A DNA stretch of 9,954 nucleotides, from NCBI GenBank assembly GCA_019056875.1, contig DXJA01000103.1, positions 1 through 9,954 of the forward strand. The letters run 5' to 3'. This DNA comes from Candidatus Jordarchaeum madagascarense (GTDB lineage Archaea; Asgardarchaeota; Jordiarchaeia; Jordiarchaeales; Jordiarchaeaceae). Made by a program: the position numbers and the translations under genes. Position 1 is the stretch's first letter; each line of letters opens with the position of its first letter. The notes beneath the pieces were generated by a model, which had not been told where the DNA came from, searched no databases, and saw nothing but the letters and a program-made list of their open reading frames with translations. Below are positions 5,075 to 9,954 of the stretch, one piece after another.

Positions 5075-5695
5075 ATGACTCTTGAAGAAGGTCGATTTTT
5101 GGTCAAGCTTGCGCGTAGGGCTGTTGAAGCATATGTTAAAGAGAATGTGAAGATTGATGTTCCTGATGATGTTCCAACGAAGCTGCTGGAGAAGAGTGGG
5201 GTTTTTGTAACCCTTAACACCGTGTCTTCGGGGGAAGATAAACGTCTACGAGGTTGTATTGGCTTCCCATTACCCCACTTCCCTTTGGCCCAAGCGGTCA
5301 TTGAGTCGGCTATTAGCGCTGCTAGCAGAGATCACCGATTTTCACCAGTTAGGGCGAATGAATTAGATAATATTGTGGTTGAGGTTACTGTTTTAACGCC
5401 ACCTGTTTTGATTGAAGTCAAGGATTTTAAGGAGTATCCTAAAGAGATTAAGGTAGGTAGGGATGGTTTGGTTGTGGAACGGGGATCGTGTAGGGGATTG
5501 CTACTTCCCCAAGTTCCTGTGGATTGGAACTGGGATGAGGAAGAGTTTCTGTGTGAATGTTGTATAAAAGCGGGCCTTCCACCCGATTCTTGGTACGATA
5601 TGAAAACCAAGATTTATTCTTTTCAAGGAATTATTTACGAGGAGGAGGAACCACGCGGTGAAATAGTAGAGCGTTCACTGACGGATAAGTGTTAA
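5075..5695 (+). CDS. AMMECR1-family protein (PH0010-like), function unknown
   Basis: This is a 206-residue protein of the AMMECR1 family, which is conserved from archaea to man. The human gene is deleted in a contiguous-gene syndrome, and the biochemical role is unsettled. The family hallmark LRGCIG is at residues 58-63, followed by FPLPHFPLAQAVIESAISAASRDHRF. Also present are the VEVTVLTPP strand, GRDGLVVERGSCRGLLLPQVP, and the C-terminal CCIKAGLPPDSWYD motif. Length matches the family. Start ATG 5075 follows GAGG (5061-5064); an ATG at 5071 hits a stop after three codons. The glycosyltransferase begins 15 bases after the stop, so the two are probably co-transcribed. Confidence 0.95.
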   Translation: MTLEEGRFLVKLARRAVEAYVKENVKIDVPDDVPTKLLEKSGVFVTLNTVSSGEDKRLRGCIGFPLPHFPLAQAVIESAISAASRDHRFSPVRANELDNIVVEVTVLTPPVLIEVKDFKEYPKEIKVGRDGLVVERGSCRGLLLPQVPVDWNWDEEEFLCECCIKAGLPPDSWYDMKTKIYSFQGIIYEEEEPRGEIVERSLTDKC

Positions 5696-5710
5696 CGGAG
5701 GCTTTCTGAT

Positions 5711-6898
5711 ATGCGAGTTTACTTTGCGCCAAACGGTATGGCATTAGGACATGCGGGACGCTGTGTTCCTATTGCTAGGAGACTCGTCGATAATGGTGAT
5801 GAGGTTCTTTTCTCAACATATGGCGACGCTATTGATTTAGTTAAGGCGTCGGGTATGCCTGTGGTTAGTGTACCTAGCATGGCGCTTGTTGAGAGTCTGG
5901 ATGGAACGATTGAAATGCTTAGAACCAGTATTCAATGGCCTAGGTATGTTTGGATTTTTTTGAAGCAGTTGATTTGGGAAATTAAACTTTTGAGGAGTTT
6001 TAAGCCGAGTGTGGCGGTGTCCGATTCTCGTTTATCCACGGTCTTTGCTTGCTGGTTACTGAGAATTCCCTGTATTCTGTTACTGCATCAAATTAAGTTG
6101 TTGGTACCACATAAGAAGGCTCTTAGTAGGTTTAAGGAGAAGCTAAAGCATTTTGCGGAGTGGGTTATACTTTACGCCACTCACTTGTTTTGGAATAGGA
6201 GTACTCGAATTCTTGTTCCCGATTTTCCGCCGCCATTCACTATATTTCAATCTAATCTTGACGTCTCGGACAAGCTTATGAGTAAGGTAAAATTTATAGG
6301 TCAAATAATTGAAAAGCCTCCGCATCTTCTACCGAGCAAAGAAGAGTTAAGGAGTAAGCTGGGGTTTGATGATCGCCCACTTATTTATGTAGGGGTTTCG
6401 GGAACCAAGAAGGAGAAGGAACTTCTAGCTATGAAGCTTGAAAAGATTTTTAGTGATTTTCCCAATAAGTATAATATCGTGATGACTCTGGGCAAACCGG
6501 ATAAACCAGATAGCTTCGTGGAAAAAGGTAATCTGCGTATTTACAATTGGATCACGGACAGATATCCTTTGGTCAAGACCTGTGATCTTATAATATCCAG
6601 ATCAGGTCACAATACTCTGGCTGAGTCCATGTATTATGGTAAGCCCTCTATTCTAATTCCAACGCCCGCTCACACGGAGCATCAGGAGAACTCCAAATCT
6701 GCGGAGCGTATGGGTATCTCAAAAATTATACAGCAAAGGGATCTGTCGCATAATATACTATTAGAGAGTGTTGAGGAAATAATAAACCATTCTCAATATA
6801 GAGCGCGTATAAAACAAGTTCAGAAAAAAATTTCAAAGTTGGACGCAATTCAATCAACTATAGACCTCATATACCAATTAGCTAAAAATGAACGTTGA
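5711..6898 (+). CDS. GT-B fold glycosyltransferase (MurG/GT28-like, archaeal)
   Basis: The protein has 395 residues. The N-terminal Rossmann half begins MRVYFAPNG with the GHAGRCVPIA loop (residues 13-22), as in MurG-like acceptor domains. The C-terminal half carries VKFIGQII (193-200), IYVGVSGTKKEK (225-236) and the donor-nucleotide signature SRSGHNTLAESMYYGKP (296-312), then HTEHQEN (321-327). These are typical of glycosyltransferases that use UDP-sugars. The region around residues 80-130 is hydrophobic and aromatic and may face the membrane or a lipid acceptor. Start ATG 5711 has GGAGG at 5697-5701, directly after the AMMECR1 stop. nadC begins 4 bases after its stop, so it is part of a tight transcription unit. 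Sugar donor and acceptor cannot be told from sequence; it may act on polyprenyl-phosphate sugars or cell-surface glycans. Confidence 0.9.
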   Translation: MRVYFAPNGMALGHAGRCVPIARRLVDNGDEVLFSTYGDAIDLVKASGMPVVSVPSMALVESLDGTIEMLRTSIQWPRYVWIFLKQLIWEIKLLRSFKPSVAVSDSRLSTVFACWLLRIPCILLLHQIKLLVPHKKALSRFKEKLKHFAEWVILYATHLFWNRSTRILVPDFPPPFTIFQSNLDVSDKLMSKVKFIGQIIEKPPHLLPSKEELRSKLGFDDRPLIYVGVSGTKKEKELLAMKLEKIFSDFPNKYNIVMTLGKPDKPDSFVEKGNLRIYNWITDRYPLVKTCDLIISRSGHNTLAESMYYGKPSILIPTPAHTEHQENSKSAERMGISKIIQQRDLSHNILLESVEEIINHSQYRARIKQVQKKISKLDAIQSTIDLIYQLAKNER

Positions 6899-6901
6899 GA
6901 G

Positions 6902-7768
6902 GTGGATCTTCTGGTTGAGGACAAGTTACTGGAAAAAAGGTTATTAGATTTTTTAGAAGAAGATCTAGGGTTTGGGGATATTACCACGAATGCACTTATC
7001 CCCAAGAATGCCAAGGCTGAGGCTAGGATAATTTCCAAAAGAGGGGGAGTAATTGCAGGTATACAAGAAGCCTGTATTATTTTTAAACTCTTAAACATCA
7101 ATTTTAATCCGCAAGTTAAAGATGGAGACAGGGTTACAGGCGGTCAAACCATAATTGAGCTGTCGGGTTTAGCTAAAGCAATTCTTTCGGCGGAGCGCAC
7201 CGTTTTGAATATAATGATGCGTATGAGTGGTATCGCAACCGAAACATCCAAAATTGTTGACATTGCCAAAAGAATTAATCCCAAACTAAGAATAGCTTGT
7301 ACACGTAAGACCACACCTGGTTTCAGATATTTCGAGAAGAAAGCGGTCATTCTGGGTGGTGGTGACTCTCATCGCTTCCGACTTGATGATATGATCCTCA
7401 TCAAAGATAATCATTTAAGCATAGTTGGCGATATTGGGGAGGCAGTAAATCAAGCTCGATCAAGATGTAGTTTCTCCAAAAAAATTGAAATAGAAGTTGA
7501 GGACGCCGACCAAGCTTTGGAAGCGGCAAGAGCAGGAGCAGACATAATAATGTTTGATAACATGTCTCCAGATGAAGCAAAGAAGACACTAGACCTCTTA
7601 GAGGAGAAAGGGTTAAGGGATAAGGTTTTAATTGAACTATCTGGAGGGATTAACCCAGAAAATATTGAAAAGTACATGGCTCTGAACGTAGACATTATCT
7701 CCATGGGTTATATAATACACTCCATAAAGGCTCTGGATTTGAGCTTAGATTTCAAGAAAACGAAATAG
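6902..7768 (+). CDS. nadC: Nicotinate-nucleotide pyrophosphorylase, carboxylating (quinolinate phosphoribosyltransferase)
   Basis: NadC converts quinolinate and PRPP to nicotinate mononucleotide, CO2 and pyrophosphate in de novo NAD synthesis. At 288 residues it is full length. Visible active-site blocks are FGDITT (24-29), SAERTVLNIMMRMSGIAT (96-113), ACTRKTTPGFRYFEKKAV (132-149), GGGDSHRFRLDDMILIKDNHL (152-172), EIEVE (196-200), IMFDNM (216-221) and LSGGI (246-250). All basic residues that bind quinolinate and PRPP appear in place. The start is GTG 6902, 4 bases after the preceding TGA (6896-6898). Ribosome-site spacing is poor, so translation may be coupled to the glycosyltransferase. nadA and nadB are not in the window. 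Confidence 0.97.
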   Translation: MDLLVEDKLLEKRLLDFLEEDLGFGDITTNALIPKNAKAEARIISKRGGVIAGIQEACIIFKLLNINFNPQVKDGDRVTGGQTIIELSGLAKAILSAERTVLNIMMRMSGIATETSKIVDIAKRINPKLRIACTRKTTPGFRYFEKKAVILGGGDSHRFRLDDMILIKDNHLSIVGDIGEAVNQARSRCSFSKKIEIEVEDADQALEAARAGADIIMFDNMSPDEAKKTLDLLEEKGLRDKVLIELSGGINPENIEKYMALNVDIISMGYIIHSIKALDLSLDFKKTK

Positions 7769-7787
7769 TTTCAATCCTCTCTTTCTA
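7769..7787 (+). terminator. Pyrimidine-rich tract after nadC
   Basis: A C/T-rich stretch with CCTCTCTTTCT follows directly after the nadC stop and has no hairpin. It probably ends the AMMECR1-glycosyltransferase-nadC transcript, since a fresh AT-rich promoter-like stretch (7801-7814) precedes thiI. Confidence 0.35.
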
Positions 7788-7907
7788 TAATTTCTGCGCA
7801 TAATTTAAAAAATTAGTTATCTTCTTTTATCACAGATAAGTTGTTTTCGAGGGCAGCATCTTCCAGAATACTCACAGCTAGTTTTTCCATGAACTGGAGT
7901 GATTAGA

Positions 7908-9116
7908 TTGAATCAGAATGAATTAGCCGCATCGCCTATTGAAGTTCTTGATGAATGGAAAAAAAGTGTTCTTGTACGTTATGGGGAATTATCGCTAAAG
8001 AGCGCCCCGGTGAGAAGATTTATGGAAAACGTTTTGATTAGTAACATGAAGTGGATGCTCAATAGAAAGAATATTCCTTATGAATCCATTACCAGAGAGA
8101 GGGGTAGAATCTTTGTGGATAGCGATTTTCTCAGAAAAGTGTGTGAGACGCTTTCAAATGTTTTTGGCATAGTTTCCACAAGTCCAGTTCTGGAATCGTC
8201 CCCAGACATTGAGGAAATCATACGTCTTTCAGAGATGGTAGCGGAAATGTTAATCAGACCGAATGATAGCTTTGCAGTTAGGGCGAGAAGAACCGGAATA
8301 CACAACTTCACATCTATCGATATTGAAAGAAAAGTGGGAGCTGCGATTCTTAGTAAAACGAGCGGCCTAAACACTACGGTGAACTTGACCCACCCCGACA
8401 AACATATCTTCATCGAGGTTAGAGAAAAAAAGGCTTATGTTTACCATGAGGTTTTTTATGGATCCGGCGGATTGCCTTATGGCAGTGAGGGAAAAATGGT
8501 TTCCCTTTTCTCGGGAGGTATAGACAGTCCAGTTGCTACATGGTTGATGATGAAACGGGGATGCAAGGTGGTGCCCATATACTTTGATAATTCTCCATAC
8601 ACGGACGAGACCACCCTCAACCGAGCTATGAATGTGATAAAAATTCTAAGAGAATACGCTACTCACAAAAAATTTTACATTTACATTGTTCCCCACGGCA
8701 AAACGCTAGAAAAAATAATTAACCAGACACCCCGAAAGCTGACCTGTCTTCTCTGTAAACGAATACTTTACCAAGTAGCCACCGCTTTAGCAGAGAGAGA
8801 GGGGGCAAAGGGTATTGTAACCGGGGAGAGTCTAGGTCAGGTTGCAAGCCAAACATTAGACAATCTAATGATCCTTAGCGAGGCAACGAATCTTCCAGTA
8901 TTCCGCCCCTTGATAGGATTAGACAAATTAGAAATAGAAGAGGTCGCCAAGAAAATCGGGACATACAAACTTTCGAGTATAAACGTTACAAGTTGTGGAG
9001 CGGTACCCGAAAAACCAGCAATAACAGCAAAACTAGAGGAAATAAGATTCGCAGAAGAAGCCATCAACTCAACTCAGGAAGAGATTAATTCAGCCAAAAA
9101 GATTTACATAGACTAG
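7908..9116 (+). CDS. thiI: tRNA 4-thiouridine synthase ThiI, archaeal type without rhodanese domain
   Basis: ThiI adenylates and thiolates U8 of tRNA. Order of domains: N-terminal ferredoxin-like domain with LVRYGELSLKS (about residues 22-32), THUMP domain (about 60-185, containing FAVRARRTG), then a PP-loop ATP-pyrophosphatase domain with SGGIDSP (202-208). The protein ends without the rhodanese domain of E. coli ThiI. Instead it has CLLC (Cys280, Cys283) and a later Cys363 in TSCGAVPEKP, matching the three cysteines that carry an Fe-S cluster in methanogen ThiI. Start: TTG 7908 has GGAGTGAT (7896-7903) before it, a close match to the 16S 3' end. The in-frame GTG 7899 overlaps that site and has none of its own. 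Numbering is from TTG 7908. It stands alone, facing rps12. Confidence 0.95.
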   Translation: MNQNELAASPIEVLDEWKKSVLVRYGELSLKSAPVRRFMENVLISNMKWMLNRKNIPYESITRERGRIFVDSDFLRKVCETLSNVFGIVSTSPVLESSPDIEEIIRLSEMVAEMLIRPNDSFAVRARRTGIHNFTSIDIERKVGAAILSKTSGLNTTVNLTHPDKHIFIEVREKKAYVYHEVFYGSGGLPYGSEGKMVSLFSGGIDSPVATWLMMKRGCKVVPIYFDNSPYTDETTLNRAMNVIKILREYATHKKFYIYIVPHGKTLEKIINQTPRKLTCLLCKRILYQVATALAEREGAKGIVTGESLGQVASQTLDNLMILSEATNLPVFRPLIGLDKLEIEEVAKKIGTYKLSSINVTSCGAVPEKPAITAKLEEIRFAEEAINSTQEEINSAKKIYID

Positions 9117-9164
9117 ATCAACCCAGAACAGTGTTTACTGAAAAATTCAAATAATTAAAAAAGG

Positions 9165-9172
9165 TTTAAATA
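9165..9172 (+). promoter_or_regulatory. TATA box for the rps12-rps7 operon
   Basis: TTTAAATA, preceded by AAGG, is a strong BRE/TATA-like match. It lies 62 bases before the ATG, which puts the transcript start near 9195. The GAGGG ribosome site is at 9216-9220. Confidence 0.6.
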
Positions 9173-9226
9173 TACTAGTTTACTTGGTTTTTGCATCTAT
9201 GATTTGAAACAGTCTGAGGGAAATTA

Positions 9227-9667
9227 ATGGTTGGCAAATCACCCAAAGGCGAGTTCGCCGCACGTACCCTAAGTGCAAAAAGCAAAAAAGCCAGATGGAA
9301 GGACAGGTACTACAAGCGTAGAATGCTACGCTTGGATGTTAAGGCAGACCCCCTAGAGGGCGCCCCTCAAGCCCGAGCCATCGTACTCGAAAAGGTAGGA
9401 ATAGAATCCAAGCAGCCAAACTCTGCCATCCGAAAATGTGTCCGAGTTCAACTCATCAAAAACGGAAAGCAGGTTACAGCCTTCCTACCAGGAGACGGAG
9501 CACTAAACTTCGTTGATGAACACGATGAAGTCATAGTGGCCGGAATAGGCGGCGCCAGAGGCGGATCCTTTGGAGACATACCAGGGGTAAGGTGGAAAGT
9601 CATCAAAGTAAACGGAGTATCCCTAGAAGCCCTTCTAATCGGAAAGAAAGAAAAACCAATAAGATAA
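9227..9667 (+). CDS. rps12: 30S ribosomal protein S12 (uS12)
   Basis: uS12 is the decoding-centre protein of the small subunit. At 146 residues it matches the archaeal/eukaryotic S23 form, longer than the bacterial one. Conserved blocks are KQPNSAIRKCVRVQLIKNGK (62-81), AFLPGDGALNFVDEHDEVIVAG (84-105) and GDIPGVRWKVIKVNG (116-130). The ATG has GAGGG (9216-9220) 6 bases before it. It is followed after 87 bases by rps7, the usual archaeal str-type order. Codon style (AGA, ATA, CCA, GGA) is unlike that of the GT-rich rps6e and the body of infB. Confidence 0.98.
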   Translation: MVGKSPKGEFAARTLSAKSKKARWKDRYYKRRMLRLDVKADPLEGAPQARAIVLEKVGIESKQPNSAIRKCVRVQLIKNGKQVTAFLPGDGALNFVDEHDEVIVAGIGGARGGSFGDIPGVRWKVIKVNGVSLEALLIGKKEKPIR

Positions 9668-9754
9668 AAAGTTATTCCCAAAACCGTCCTAAACAAAAAT
9701 TAATCTTAAATCAAAAAAGAAAATCTGCATTATCATTAAAGAGGTAGCATCCGC

Positions 9755-9954
9755 ATGAGTGAAGCAAAAATATTTGGAAAATGGAACACAGACGACATTG
9801 AGATACACGACATCGGACTCAAAGGATACATTAACATCACACCAAAATATGTCCCCCACACTGGCGGCCGACACGAACATAGAAGATTCATGAAATCCCG
9901 GGTCACAATAGTAGAGAGATTAATTAACAAAATGCAGAACCCCGGGCGAAACAG
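9755..9954 (+). CDS. rps7: 30S ribosomal protein S7 (uS7), cut by right edge
   Basis: uS7 nucleates the head of the small subunit. Sixty-six codons are in the window, beginning MSEAKIFGKWNTDD and including KGYINITPKYVPHTGGRHEH and FMKSRVTIVERLINKMQNPGRN. The last block is the conserved KxxxTIVERLxNxMMxxGRN region of archaeal S7. The start ATG 9755 has GAGGT (9741-9745) with 9 bases of spacing. It is probably in one operon with rps12. The gene continues past the edge. Confidence 0.95.
   Translation, partial: MSEAKIFGKWNTDDIEIHDIGLKGYINITPKYVPHTGGRHEHRRFMKSRVTIVERLINKMQNPGRN

Noticed and set aside
8078..8413. 111-codon minus-strand frame inside thiI
   Set aside because: Antisense to the THUMP domain of a clear ThiI. 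No ribosome site and no recognisable motif.

Overview
This window comes from an archaeal chromosome. It carries aIF5B, ribosomal protein S6e, archaeal-type S12 and S7, an AMMECR1-family protein, an archaeal ThiI with a CxxC motif and no rhodanese domain, and an RtcB of the archaeal type. Promoters show TTTAAA-like TATA elements, and most genes have clear GGAG/GAGG ribosome binding sites. Non-ATG starts are common (TTG or GTG for rtcB, the unknown gene, infB, rps6e, nadC and thiI). The gene set fits a TACK-type archaeon, perhaps a Bathyarchaeia relative. That placement is a guess, because no 16S or phylogeny is available here.

Layout. Minus strand, left part: the 5' two-thirds of rtcB (running off the left edge), then a roughly 360-base AT-rich gap, then a 177-residue unknown protein with a restriction-endonuclease-like PD...ExE signature. 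Plus strand, from 2019: infB (aIF5B), rps6e, a Mut7-C RNase gene split by a frameshift, then an apparently co-transcribed trio (AMMECR1 family, GT-B glycosyltransferase, nadC), then thiI, then rps12 and the start of rps7 (running off the right edge). Much of the window concerns RNA and translation: RNA ligation, initiation, ribosomal proteins and tRNA thiolation.

Main observation. The rtcB reading frame is interrupted inside one of its most conserved motifs (LPD / AHQGYGFPIGG) by exactly 30 bases containing an in-frame TAA. On the rtcB strand this insert folds into a bulge-helix-bulge (BHB): a 3-nt bulge, a 4-bp central helix CCCG/CGGG, a 3-nt bulge, and an intronic hairpin. Cutting after the second base of each bulge removes exactly the 30 bases and restores the protein. 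This looks like an archaeal protein-coding BHB intron in the gene for the ligase that joins BHB exons. RtcB would therefore be needed to mature its own mRNA, which allows autoregulation.

Second observation. The Mut7-C gene is split by a -1 frame change. A slippery heptamer T TTA AAC lies in the overlap in exactly the right phase, followed after 5 nt by a stem-loop. Homology instead points to a single lost base 12 nt upstream of the heptamer, so both a sequencing or true deletion and frameshift rescue stay open. Other points: an abrupt codon-style switch inside infB near 2270, a 13-codon leader ORF ahead of infB, and near-perfect palindromes in three promoter regions. No tRNA, rRNA, CRISPR array, IS element or phage gene was seen.
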